From Limisphaerales bacterium (GTDB taxonomy: Bacteria > Verrucomicrobiota > Verrucomicrobiia > Limisphaerales > AAA164-E04), in NCBI GenBank assembly GCA_024761205.1, contig JAMASS010000004.1:372001-436000 (forward strand): 64,000 nt of DNA, read 5' to 3'. Position 1 is the first letter of the stretch. Each line of letters begins with the position of its first letter. The notes under the pieces were generated by a model that had not been told where the DNA came from, made no database searches, and was given only the letters and a program-made list of their open reading frames with translations. The translations under genes and the position numbers were made by a program. Shown here piece after piece: positions 48,446 through 56,921 of the stretch.

Positions 48446-48555
48446 GCAGGGAACGCGAGTTCTGTCCTCCTTTGCTGAAGCTATGGCGGCGGGGCGGCTC
48501 GCTGCCTTTTGATTGGCCCGCCGGCGTGGATTTCAAGCGAGCGGAGGGAAGGCAG

Positions 48556-49923
48556 TTAGGACGAACGAAAGGCGCGCCAACCGAGCTTCTTGATGCGATC
48601 GAGAAGCACGGCTCCGAGAATCACCAAACCCAGGACTACCTTTTGGGTGTAGCTTTCCACTCCAGTGAGGTTCATACCGTTCTGAATCACGGCGATGATG
48701 AATGCCCCGATGAGCGTGCCTAGAATCTTGCCTTCACCTCCGGCCAAGCTGCTCCCACCAACGACCACGGCAGCAATGATATAGAGTTCATACATCAACC
48801 CGTAAGTTGGTGATCCACTCTTCAATTGAGAAGCGGTAATGACGCCCCCAAGCCCAGCCAAGCAGCCACAACAGGTGTAGACGAACACTAAGACTTTTTT
48901 TACGGGAACGCCGGAAAGACGAGCGGCGACGGCATTGCCTCCGGTAGCATAAATGTAGCGGCCGATCCGCATCCGGGCCATCAGAACGTGGGCGATGGCA
49001 TAAAGTACGAGCATGAGGAAGACCGTGTTTGGGATGCCGAGGAAATCGTCACCCCGACCGAGCCAAATGAAGCTGTCAGGAAGTTGGTAAATGGATTGGC
49101 CGTCAGCAATGATGGAAGCCAACCCGCGTCCCACCAACATCATACCGAGCGTGACAATGAAGGGCGGGATGGCGAACTGGGTGATCATGAGTCCGGAAAA
49201 AGCGCCCAGCAACCCGCAACTGAGGATGGCCGCCAGACAGGACAGGGTCATGGCTGTAGCGCTGGCTTCGGGGCCGCCGCCAGCCTCGCGGATTAGCCAG
49301 GCGCAAATGACGGCTGACAGCGCGATGAAGCTTCCCACCGAGAGATCAATCCCGGCGGTAATGATGACCATGGTCATGCCGATCGCAATGACAGCGATCA
49401 CGGCGATTTGATTGGCTACATTGAGAAGATTGTCCTTCTTTAAGAAATTGGGCCAGTAGTAGGGGCGAGCTTGATGAAACTTGGCGTTGGCAGTGACCGG
49501 ATAGGTTGTTGTCATGTTGTTGAAAACCACCCAGTTCAAACTGACGTGATTTCCCGCGATGACTTGAATTGACATTCCTGCCTGTTGAGCGGCCTCAAGC
49601 GCTTTGCGGGCGCTGGCGGGGTCGCCGTTAATGTTGGCAACGATTTCAAATCCCGCAGCTTCCAAGGTTTGGTTGAGTGTTTGGCTAAACGCCTGATCTT
49701 CCGTATTCGTACGAGCGAAAGTCATGATCCGATCGCCCGGGGAATGGTCTCTGATGATTTCCTTAGCAACGCTCTTTGCCGCGGCTTCACCTACGGGATA
49801 CTGTTTTTCCCAAGTAACCCAACTGAAGTAGGCCGCCAGCACCAAAAGCATGACCACCATCCCGTAATCGGCAAGATAGTGTCTAATGGTCGACTGAATT
49901 CCGGTTGCCAAAGTTGCTTGCAA
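48556..49923 (-). CDS. Ribose-type sugar ABC transporter permease with an inserted domain
   Basis: The 455-residue protein is longer than the usual 320-residue RbsC type. A first membrane segment is at about residues 18-36 (MVVMLLVLAAYFSWVTW). A hydrophilic insertion of roughly 120 residues (about 38-155) reads like a substrate-binding-domain fragment (SARKALEAAQQAGMSIQVIA). The regular permease then follows: IGMTMVIITAGIDLSVGSFI, FIVTLGMMLVGRGLASI, TGGNAVAARLSGVPVKKVLV (coupling loop) and VVVGGSSLAGGEGKILGTLI. No ATPase or binding-protein gene lies next to it here; a decayed aminotransferase lies downstream. It must work with subunits encoded elsewhere. Confidence 0.9.
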   Translation of the reverse strand: MQATLATGIQSTIRHYLADYGMVVMLLVLAAYFSWVTWEKQYPVGEAAAKSVAKEIIRDHSPGDRIMTFARTNTEDQAFSQTLNQTLEAAGFEIVANINGDPASARKALEAAQQAGMSIQVIAGNHVSLNWVVFNNMTTTYPVTANAKFHQARPYYWPNFLKKDNLLNVANQIAVIAVIAIGMTMVIITAGIDLSVGSFIALSAVICAWLIREAGGGPEASATAMTLSCLAAILSCGLLGAFSGLMITQFAIPPFIVTLGMMLVGRGLASIIADGQSIYQLPDSFIWLGRGDDFLGIPNTVFLMLVLYAIAHVLMARMRIGRYIYATGGNAVAARLSGVPVKKVLVFVYTCCGCLAGLGGVITASQLKSGSPTYGLMYELYIIAAVVVGGSSLAGGEGKILGTLIGAFIIAVIQNGMNLTGVESYTQKVVLGLVILGAVLLDRIKKLGWRAFRSS

Positions 49924-49975
49924 TCAAGGCCGCTTCTAATAGCCAATCTCGAGAGATTGGTCGAAGCCAAAATCT

Positions 49976-50836
49976 TCAAAAGCGATCTCGCTGTTTTGGA
50001 GGTGAGTATAGAACACGATACAAGGTTAGCCCATGGGCCGGAGCGGTCATGCCCGCGTATTGCCGGGCTCTTTGATTCAGGATCTGGGGAATATCCTCTG
50101 CGCTTTTTTTGCCTCGACCGACCTGATGGAGTGTACCGACGATGGCTCGGCACATCTTGTAGAGAAATCCATCGCCTTCCATGATGATGGTGATGAGCGA
50201 ACCCGATGCCTGGAGGTCGCAGCGAAAAAGCGTGCGCACGGTATCTTCACTTTCGTAGTCCTGATTGGCGGCCAGCGATCGGAAATCGTGTTTCCCGACA
50301 AAACCTTGGGCTGCCTGCCTCATGCGGTCGAGATCCAGCTTCACCGGAACATGCCATGTGAAAGAGCGGAGAAGGGGATTGGCAGTGCGGTGGTTCCAGA
50401 TTTGATAGCGGTATTGTTTGCGCTGACAGTCGAATCGCGCGTGGAATCCAATGGGAACTCGACTAGCGTTAATGATGCGGATGTCATCGGGAAGAAAGGC
50501 GTTCAGGGCCAGAGGGACCTTTCTGACCGTCATGTGAAACTCCGACTTCGGAATTGTCACATGAGCCGCCATGCCCAGAGCGTGCACACCGGTATCCGTC
50601 CGGCTGGATCCGTGGATTCGTGCGACGGAAGGAAAGAGACTTTGGAGAGCCTCTTCGATTCGCTGTTGGATGGTGACGCCGTTTTTCTGAGCCTGCCAGC
50701 CTTGGTGGTTAGTGCCGTCGTAGGCGATCGTCAGTTTCAGTTTGATCGAGTTTTGATCGGAAGATTCGCGCCTTGGATCGTGTTGCGGATTTGTTGTTGA
50801 AGCGATTCGTTTCCTAGTCCTGCCCGAAGTCTTCAT
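49976..50836 (-). CDS. truA: tRNA pseudouridine(38-40) synthase TruA
   Basis: The 286-residue enzyme isomerises U38-U40 in the anticodon stem-loop. It has an N-terminal basic extension of about 30 residues before LKLTIAYDGTNHQGWQAQKN. The catalytic Asp is in IHGSSRTDTGVHALGMAAHV (about residue 85). The tRNA-binding region has RFDCQRKQYRYQIWNH, and the C-terminus has GDGFLYKMCRAIVGTLHQVG. The gene starts 8 bp after ruvX and ends the hemL-ruvX-truA run. Confidence 0.96.
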   Translation of the reverse strand: MKTSGRTRKRIASTTNPQHDPRRESSDQNSIKLKLTIAYDGTNHQGWQAQKNGVTIQQRIEEALQSLFPSVARIHGSSRTDTGVHALGMAAHVTIPKSEFHMTVRKVPLALNAFLPDDIRIINASRVPIGFHARFDCQRKQYRYQIWNHRTANPLLRSFTWHVPVKLDLDRMRQAAQGFVGKHDFRSLAANQDYESEDTVRTLFRCDLQASGSLITIIMEGDGFLYKMCRAIVGTLHQVGRGKKSAEDIPQILNQRARQYAGMTAPAHGLTLYRVLYSPPKQRDRF

Positions 50837-50844
50837 CTCATTGT

Positions 50845-51258
50845 TCAGAGTTGGACGCTGTCGAGATAGCTTTGGAGAATGATGGCCGCCGCTATCTTGT
50901 CGACCTTGCCTTTGCGTTTTCTTTTCGGGACCTTGGTCTGCGCGAGGACTCGGCTGGCTTGAGTGGAGGAGAGTCGCTCATCCCAGGTTTTTGTCGGTAT
51001 GTCGATTTCTTGATTCAAGTGCTGAATGAAGTGTTTGACCTTTGCTGCCGCCGGACCGTAGGTGCCATTCATGTTGCGCGGCATCCCAATAATGATCAGT
51101 CTGTATGGAGTCGCCCGATGAACGGAGCGCAGCTGCGCCCAAACGCCGGAGAGCGGGTATGCCCGAATGAATTTGACGGGCTGGGCGATCATGCCCAATT
51201 CATCGCTGAGTGCCATCCCGATGCGTTCGGTGCCGTAATCCAGACCCAAGATTCTCAT
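50845..51258 (-). CDS. ruvX: RuvX/YqgF pre-16S rRNA nuclease
   Basis: The 137-residue protein has an RNase H fold. The start MRILGLDYGTERIGMALSDE carries the first catalytic Asp, WDERLSSTQASRVL the middle acid, and VDKIAAAIILQSYLDS the last. The family was first called a Holliday junction resolvase and is now linked to pre-16S rRNA 5'-end processing. It lies 12 bp after hemL and 8 bp before truA, so the three are probably cotranscribed. Confidence 0.95.
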   Translation of the reverse strand: MRILGLDYGTERIGMALSDELGMIAQPVKFIRAYPLSGVWAQLRSVHRATPYRLIIIGMPRNMNGTYGPAAAKVKHFIQHLNQEIDIPTKTWDERLSSTQASRVLAQTKVPKRKRKGKVDKIAAAIILQSYLDSVQL

Positions 51259-51270
51259 GGTTAGAGCTCG

Positions 51271-52551
51271 CTAAAGCTGTTTCAAGACAGTCGCTGCTGC
51301 GTCGATTGTCTGTTGAATGTCTTGTTCGGAATGGGCAGTTGAGAGGAAGCCGGCTTCAAACTGCGATGGCGCCAAGTAGATTCCTTGCTCCAGCATGCCA
51401 TGAAAGAATTTGGCGAACTTGTCCCGGTCACTGGTCATGGCATCGTCGAGGTTGGCCACCGATTGGGCGGTGAAGTAGGCACAGAACATGGAACCGATGC
51501 GATGGAACCGAACGTCCTGATTCGCGTTCTTGGCAGCGAGTTTGAGCCCGTCTTCCAGGAGCTGCCCCCGAGATTCCAGCAGGTTGTATAGCGAATTGTT
51601 GCGAAGCTCCTGGAGGGCAGCGATTCCGGCGGCCATGGCTATCGGATTGCCGCTGAGGGTGCCGGCTTGATAGACACTGCCGATGGGCGCCAGGTAATCC
51701 ATGATCTCTGCCCGGCCACCAAAGGCGCCTACTGGGAGGCCGCCCCCGATGATTTTTCCGAAGCAGGACAAGTCGGGTTGGATTTGAAATCGCTGTTGGG
51801 CTCCGCCGAACCCGAGTCGGAACCCGGTCATCACTTCATCGAATATCAGGAGGGATTGATGCTTTGACGTGACTTCCCGGAGATGTTCTAAGAAACCGGG
51901 TTGCGGAAGATAAAGGCCGGCATTTGCCGGGACGGGTTCCAAGATGATACCAGCGATTTTATCGGGATTTGCCGCGAAGGCCGCGTCGACGGCTTTGGGG
52001 CGATTGAAGGGGATGACGATGGTGTGGTCTGTGAAACTTTGCGGCACACCGGCACTATCGGGATTGCCGAAGGTGAGGGCGCCGGAACCCGCTTTGACGA
52101 GCAGGGAGTCGACGTGGCCGTGATAACACCCTTCAAACTTAATGATCTTGTCCCGTTGAGTGAACCCTCGCGCCAGCCGAAGGGCGGACATCGTGGCCTC
52201 GGTGCCGGAGTTGCACATCCGAACTTTGTCGACACTGGCTACGTTTTGGCAAATCAGAGTCGCCATATCGACCTCGAGGGGATTGGGAATGCCGAAACTG
52301 GTCCCGTTTGCCGCCGTTTGTCGTACGGCTGAGATGATCGCATCAGGGGCGTGACCGAGAATCGCCGGGCCCCAGGTGCCGACGTAGTCGATGCGTTCAT
52401 TCCCATTGACATCCCAGATGCGGCAGCCTTTGGCGCGATCCACATAGAAGGGAGCACCACCCACTGCACGGAAGGCTCGGACTGGGGAGTTCACGCCGCC
52501 GGGGATATATCGGAGCGCCGTTTCCATCAATTGCTGCGATTGATTGGCCAT
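51271..52551 (-). CDS. hemL: Glutamate-1-semialdehyde 2,1-aminomutase
   Basis: The 426-residue PLP enzyme makes 5-aminolevulinate in the C5 heme pathway. Visible are the start AALRYIPGGVNSPVRAF-like segment, MCNSGTEATMSALRLARG (phosphate loop), EGCYHGHVDSLLVKAGSG, LIFDEVMTGFRLGFGGAQ and the PLP lysine in LSCFGKIIGGGLPVGAFGGR, then GTLSGNPIAMAAG. It is followed directly by ruvX and truA. The length and motifs are normal. Confidence 0.97.
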   Translation of the reverse strand: MANQSQQLMETALRYIPGGVNSPVRAFRAVGGAPFYVDRAKGCRIWDVNGNERIDYVGTWGPAILGHAPDAIISAVRQTAANGTSFGIPNPLEVDMATLICQNVASVDKVRMCNSGTEATMSALRLARGFTQRDKIIKFEGCYHGHVDSLLVKAGSGALTFGNPDSAGVPQSFTDHTIVIPFNRPKAVDAAFAANPDKIAGIILEPVPANAGLYLPQPGFLEHLREVTSKHQSLLIFDEVMTGFRLGFGGAQQRFQIQPDLSCFGKIIGGGLPVGAFGGRAEIMDYLAPIGSVYQAGTLSGNPIAMAAGIAALQELRNNSLYNLLESRGQLLEDGLKLAAKNANQDVRFHRIGSMFCAYFTAQSVANLDDAMTSDRDKFAKFFHGMLEQGIYLAPSQFEAGFLSTAHSEQDIQQTIDAAATVLKQL

Positions 52552-52589
52552 GAGGCATTCGATTTACAGGAATTGCCGCCGCTTCGCAA

Positions 52590-52795
52590 GAATCCTGGGG
52601 CTTGAGAAACCGCCGCTTAGTGGGTTTCAGTCTGGTTTGGCGATGCTTTTTTGGGATCTGGGTCTCAGGGTCCCATTTTGTCCAATTGAATTCCCGGTGG
52701 AGCAGGTTGTCGTAGTTCCAGCGGCGCATGGCTGCATCCACGGGCAAGGTCCAGTTTCTCAGGGTGTCGCTCTCCATGTGCACGCAGCGCGAGGG
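52590..52795 (-). pseudogene. C-terminal fragment of a prepilin-like protein
   Basis: The minus frame reads [20 protein letters not shown] then RWNYDNLLHREFNWTKWDP. It is a near copy of the end of the adjacent prepilin ([20 protein letters not shown] then WNWNHG). No N-terminal prepilin part precedes it. I infer a partial tandem duplication, or the surviving end of a former neighbour. Confidence 0.7.
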
Positions 52796-52849
52796 TTGGC
52801 TTCGGTCGATTGAAGGGCGAAGGGGAAGGTTCAGAGCCTGCGGGGGGAG

Positions 52850-53722
52850 TCAGTCAGCGTGATTCTCGTTTCGCCAATTCTCCAGAGGCGGCCCGTGATT
52901 CCAGTTCCAGCGGCGGCGTTTCTCGGACACGGGCAAAGTCCAATTGCGCAGGGTGTCCCTCTCCACATGCCCGTCCGCCAAAAGCATGTTCGTCCGCTGG
53001 TTGTGCCGCCGGGCCATGCCGGGGCGCTGGCGATTGCCAAGGTGCGACCAGTGCAATCTCTCGCCCCAATAGATGTCAGCCCAGTCGTGTTTCGTCAGCT
53101 GAATCCCGCCGGCTTTTGTTTTCCTGTAGCCCGGTTTCTCGCCGACGGCGATCATCTCCGAGGGCGCGAAACGTCCGGTGGTCAGCCCATACCATACGGC
53201 CTTGATCGGGTTGCCGGTGAAATCGGAGACGCCGCTGGCGTTGAGGGCGTAGCTGAAGTTCCAGGCTCGGCCTTCGTTCAATATTTCTATTACTTGGCCA
53301 AATCCGGGGAATTTGGTATCCGAATCATTCCGATATTCCCGGATGGCCCGCTGCACTAGCTTGCGGTTGGTAACACACCACCAGACGTTGGTGTCCCGCC
53401 CGTGATAGCTGTCCCAGAGCAGACGGCGCCAAGTGACGTTGAAGACCGAGGAAGGGGCCATATTGGCCCATTTGGGCGGAGGCTTGGGGAGTGAACCGAC
53501 CAGCACCGATTTGCCGAGGGTTACGTGGTAATCCTCGTTGTCGCCAGCATACATGGCCATCGCTAGGCCGATCTGCTTCAGGTTGCCAACGCAGTGGATG
53601 CGCTCGGCGGCGGCCTTGGCTCGGCTGAGGACGGACAGGAGCAGGGCAGCGAGAATGCCGATCACAGCAATCACGACCAGCAATTCGATGAAGGTAAAGG
53701 CGGTTCGGGAATTGGTTTTCAT
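52850..53722 (-). CDS. Prepilin-like protein with C-terminal DG motif
   Basis: The 290-residue protein starts [20 protein letters not shown], a short basic leader followed by the prepilin cleavage site and hydrophobic helix. I preferred this ATG to one six codons upstream because it gives a normal leader. [20 protein letters not shown] follows. The C-terminus has [20 protein letters not shown], a variant of the 'ADG' signature with His instead of Ser. Proteins like this are envelope pseudopilins of unknown individual function. The gene is intact and next to a duplicated end fragment. Confidence 0.9.
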   Translation of the reverse strand: MKTNSRTAFTFIELLVVIAVIGILAALLLSVLSRAKAAAERIHCVGNLKQIGLAMAMYAGDNEDYHVTLGKSVLVGSLPKPPPKWANMAPSSVFNVTWRRLLWDSYHGRDTNVWWCVTNRKLVQRAIREYRNDSDTKFPGFGQVIEILNEGRAWNFSYALNASGVSDFTGNPIKAVWYGLTTGRFAPSEMIAVGEKPGYRKTKAGGIQLTKHDWADIYWGERLHWSHLGNRQRPGMARRHNQRTNMLLADGHVERDTLRNWTLPVSEKRRRWNWNHGPPLENWRNENHAD

Positions 53723-53824
53723 GCTTTTGGAAACAGGCAATATTCGTGCCAGGGTTCAATGAAAAGAGGCGGGCTCTCTTTTTCCCGGCCCGGCCCGCGC
53801 GCTTCATAGGGTGCGCTTCCGAGG

Positions 53825-54456
53825 TCAAATTACCGACACTGGCACCTCATAGGAATTGCCGTCGCTGTCATAAACGTAGGCACTGAACCCTCCATCGAAG
53901 TAGACAGTGATGTCGGTCCAAACCTTCCAGTGCGCGTAATCGTATCGCACTTGATTGTCCCCCGCAGCGATAGATCGTGCAGTAGCAGGCGTCATAGCCA
54001 TCGAATTTGTAGAGGTCATACCAATTTTCTTGATAATCACTGTAAAAGCCACCATCCCATTTGTATTTTTCGAAGGTAAAGGCCTCCGAATCGTGCGAGA
54101 TGCCCATGCTCATCCGACATTCTTCCGCACAGCCCCACCAGGTGATGCTGCTGTCGCCATGGACGTGGATGTTATACCCTGCTGATGACCGCCGGGGGCG
54201 GCAGGGGCAGGCCGCTCAGCGTTTCCTGTGCTTGGGCGGCGGGCAAAGGCGCGCTTACCGGCACGCCGAAGAGGAGCATTCCAGCGGTGAGGACGCCGAT
54301 GCTGGCGGCCTTGGTGGTGAAAATCAGGCTTTTTGCGCTATTTTTGATGCCGCGAGTAATCGCCAGCGGGAGGCTAGGCGCCGAGGGCCAAGGAGCGCTT
54401 GGCGATGTTTTGGATGAGGGCAGCCGGGGCCGCAGGATCGAATGAAGTTTGTTCAT
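53825..54456 (-). pseudogene. Secreted protein of unknown family, frameshifted
   Basis: The ATG at 54456 opens MNKLHSILRPRLPSSKTSPS and a hydrophobic export-like segment (AASIGVLTAGMLLFGVPVSA, near residues 43-62). The frame stops at 54172. An overlapping frame continues GYNIHVHGDSSITWWGCAEE and FTFEKYKWDGGFYSDYQENW then YDLYKFDGYDACYC to about 53960. A third frame reads QVRYDYAHWKVWTDITVYFD then GGFSAYVYDSDGNSYEVPVS to a stop at 53825. The three pieces are Tyr/Trp/Asp-rich and look like one protein. It could be a recent pseudogene with two indels; I do not recognise the family. Confidence 0.55.
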
Positions 54457-54779
54457 TATTTGCGAATCGTTGTAAGTCACGTTTTCAGACGACGACCCAC
54501 ACTCGACAACGCCGGACCGTTGTCAACATTGCGCAGCTTGTAAGGTGCGGCAAGCCCCCATCTGCTCGCCTGCGTCTCAGCGGAGTTGTGTCTAGGCTGT
54601 TGCATTCAGCGAGCGGTCCGGTATGTGAGGTGCTGGAGAATGCTGACGAGGGAAACATATCAAGGGGGGGGCGGCGTCAAGAGAGAACCGCCCTTCATCG
54701 GTGTGGCTATCGGATTGATTGCTTGTTGGAAGGCTATTGGCGGCTGGCGCAGGGCAGGGGTTTGGGGCAGGGTGTGGGG

Positions 54780-55622
54780 ATGATGCAATGGAAGATCGGC
54801 GGGCGAGAAATGGTTTTTGGGAAGGATCCTGTAGTCATGGGGATTCTCAACCTCACTCCGGATTCCTTCTCCGATGGGGGGATGTTTCTTGATCCGAATC
54901 GGGCTGTTGATCGGGCACTTGAGATGGTGTCGCAGGGAGCTGGCATCATTGACATCGGTGGTGAATCCACTCGGCCTTCGGCGCCCCACATTTCGTTGGA
55001 AGAGGAACGGCGTCGGGTGCTTCCAGTATTGGAGCGATTGATCGGCGAGGTTCAGGTTCCGCTTTCCATTGACACCCAAAAGCCCGAGCTAGCCAGGGAA
55101 GCGCTCTCGACTGGTGTCGAGATCGTCAATGACGTGGGAGCAGCTCGGTTTGATCCGTCGATGCTGGAGGTCGTTGGTGAGTTTGGTTCGGGATACGTGT
55201 GCATGCACATGAAGGGCACCCCGGGGACAATGCAGCATCAGCCCACTTATTTCAACGTGGTCGCTGAGATTGACGAGTTCTTTGCCAAGGCAATCTCGAG
55301 CTATTTGAGTGTGGGACTTGCGTCTGAACAGGTTGTGTTGGATGTTGGAATTGGTTTTGGAAAGACCGTTTTGCATAATTTGGAGTTGATTCATCATGTG
55401 GAGACATTTAAAAAGCATGGTAGGCCTATTGTATTGGGTGTCTCCCGCAAATCCTTTATTGGAAAGGTCCTGGGAATCGAGAGTGCTGCTGAGAGGCTTG
55501 CCGGCAGTTTGGCTTGTGCTTGTTGGGGGCTTCATGTTGGGGCGGCGGTTTTCCGGGTTCATGATGTCTTGGCGACGAGTCAGGCCCTAGCAATGTGGCA
55601 GGCTATTAAGCAAACGGTTTGA
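54780..55622 (+). CDS. folP: Dihydropteroate synthase
   Basis: The 280-residue enzyme makes dihydropteroate from DHPPP and p-aminobenzoate, the sulfonamide target in folate synthesis. I chose the ATG at 54780 (MMQWKIGGREMVFGKDPVVM); the frame is open further upstream but not protein-like. Conserved blocks are GILNLTPDSFSDGG, IDIGGESTRPSA, LSIDTQKPELA, VCMHMKGTPGTMQ, VLDVGIGFGKT and VLGVSRKSFIG. The stop overlaps the TTG start of cdaA (TTGA). The cluster folP-cdaA-cdaR-glmM is widely conserved. Confidence 0.97.
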   Translation: MMQWKIGGREMVFGKDPVVMGILNLTPDSFSDGGMFLDPNRAVDRALEMVSQGAGIIDIGGESTRPSAPHISLEEERRRVLPVLERLIGEVQVPLSIDTQKPELAREALSTGVEIVNDVGAARFDPSMLEVVGEFGSGYVCMHMKGTPGTMQHQPTYFNVVAEIDEFFAKAISSYLSVGLASEQVVLDVGIGFGKTVLHNLELIHHVETFKKHGRPIVLGVSRKSFIGKVLGIESAAERLAGSLACACWGLHVGAAVFRVHDVLATSQALAMWQAIKQTV

Positions 55623-56464
55623 GTTTAGACTGGAATCTATTTGAGGTAGCGTGGCGACCGCTGCTGGAGATCGGGATCCTTTCGGTCGGGATTTATTGGA
55701 TTCTCATGTTCGTGCGGCGCACTCGGGGATGGTCAGTCGTGTTGGGGCTTCTGGCTCTTCTCGGGTTGTTAGCTTTTACGATTTTGCTCGACCTGATGGT
55801 GCTGAGCCAGATACTGCGTAAGTTCTTCTCGTTCTCAGCCTTCGCAATCCTCATCTTGTTTCACCGGGAGATTCAACGGATATTGGCGACTATCGGCAGC
55901 TTCTCCAGTATCTATAGTGTACGTGAGCAGCGGGAGAATTTGGAGACGATTGTGCAGACGGCGGATCGGTTATCCGATGTGAAGATCGGTGCTTTGATTG
56001 CCATCGAGCAGTCGATCGACTTGGATGAACTTGTGGAGTCAGGGGTCACGGTAAATTGCGAGGCGACTGCTGAGATGTTAGAGACGATTTTTTTCCCCAA
56101 TAACGCAATCCATGATGGAGGCGTTATTATTCGAGGTGATCAGATCGCCAGTGCGGCGTGCATTTTTCCCTTAACGCGCCGGGAAGATCTGAACAAATCC
56201 TTGGGTACTCGGCACCGGGCTGCGATCGGATTGAGTGAAGAGAGCGATGCTGTCGTCGTCGCAGTGTCCGAGGAAAATGGAATGATTTCCTATGCGCACA
56301 AAGGACAATTGATTCGGGGGATCAGCGCGGATGAACTACGTTCCTTTTTGACCTCGATCCTCTTTTCGGATCCGAAGCCCAAGAAAAGCTTTTGGGCGCG
56401 GCTAGGGCGGCGCAAAGGTAAGGCGAAGGCACAGCTTCCGTCCTTATCCGCAACGAAGTTATAG
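55619..56464 (+). CDS. cdaA: Diadenylate cyclase CdaA
   Basis: The 281-residue membrane protein makes c-di-AMP from two ATP. It starts with TTG overlapping the folP stop. Three hydrophobic segments (about residues 15-32, 38-58 and 65-82) anchor the catalytic DAC domain. The active-site motifs are read as IHDGGVIIRGDQI (DGA is usual; here DGG) and GTRHRAAIGLSEESDAVVVA (RHR). The DGG substitution is conservative, but worth testing. A basic C-terminal tail follows. It is normally regulated by CdaR, whose gene starts 5 bp downstream. Confidence 0.93.
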   Translation: MSLDWNLFEVAWRPLLEIGILSVGIYWILMFVRRTRGWSVVLGLLALLGLLAFTILLDLMVLSQILRKFFSFSAFAILILFHREIQRILATIGSFSSIYSVREQRENLETIVQTADRLSDVKIGALIAIEQSIDLDELVESGVTVNCEATAEMLETIFFPNNAIHDGGVIIRGDQIASAACIFPLTRREDLNKSLGTRHRAAIGLSEESDAVVVAVSEENGMISYAHKGQLIRGISADELRSFLTSILFSDPKPKKSFWARLGRRKGKAKAQLPSLSATKL

Positions 56465-56469
56465 ACGCC

Positions 56470-56904
56470 ATGGACGGTTATCGATTGGTAATGCGGCATT
56501 TCGGGTGGAAGGTGACGTCGGTATTTATTGCCACCTTACTTTGGATTGCCATATGGTGGGATATGATAGAAAAGAGGGGTGATAGTGCTCAGGATCAAGG
56601 GCCTTTGGGAACCCGGGTCTACGAGGACATTCCGATCATTGTCTTGAAACGGGCATCCGACACCAATCGATTTGTTCTTGAGCCGTCTGCCGCCAGTGTG
56701 AAGCTGAAGGCTAATTCTGCGCTGTTGGAAAAGACCCTAGTGTCAGACCTTCGAGTGTCGGCCAATTTGATTGATGTGCCGAGGACAAATCAGTTTTTGG
56801 TCCCGCTGGAATTGGATGTGCCAGCGCGCCTTGAAGTCGAGTTTTTGAAGCCTCGCGCGACTGAAGTCAGAATTATTGAGAATCAAAATTTCGCAGAGCA
56901 ATAA
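56470..56904 (+). CDS. cdaR: YbbR-domain protein CdaR-like
   Basis: The 144-residue protein has one N-terminal membrane segment (about residues 12-30, WKVTSVFIATLLWIAIWWDM). One YbbR-like domain follows (IIVLKRASDTNRFVLEPSAA then SVKLKANSALL). Full-length CdaR proteins have two to four YbbR domains, so this one is short, as in some Gram-negative relatives. It should sit in the inner membrane with the domain outside and modulate CdaA. It lies between cdaA and glmM, with 17 bp to glmM. Confidence 0.85.
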   Translation: MDGYRLVMRHFGWKVTSVFIATLLWIAIWWDMIEKRGDSAQDQGPLGTRVYEDIPIIVLKRASDTNRFVLEPSAASVKLKANSALLEKTLVSDLRVSANLIDVPRTNQFLVPLELDVPARLEVEFLKPRATEVRIIENQNFAEQ

Positions 56905-56921
56905 AACAGAACGAACAGAAA

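Noticed and set aside
54399-54779. A 127-codon N-terminal extension of dihydropteroate synthase
   Set aside because: The extension lacks protein-like composition and overlaps a convincing gene on the other strand; the family starts at 54780.
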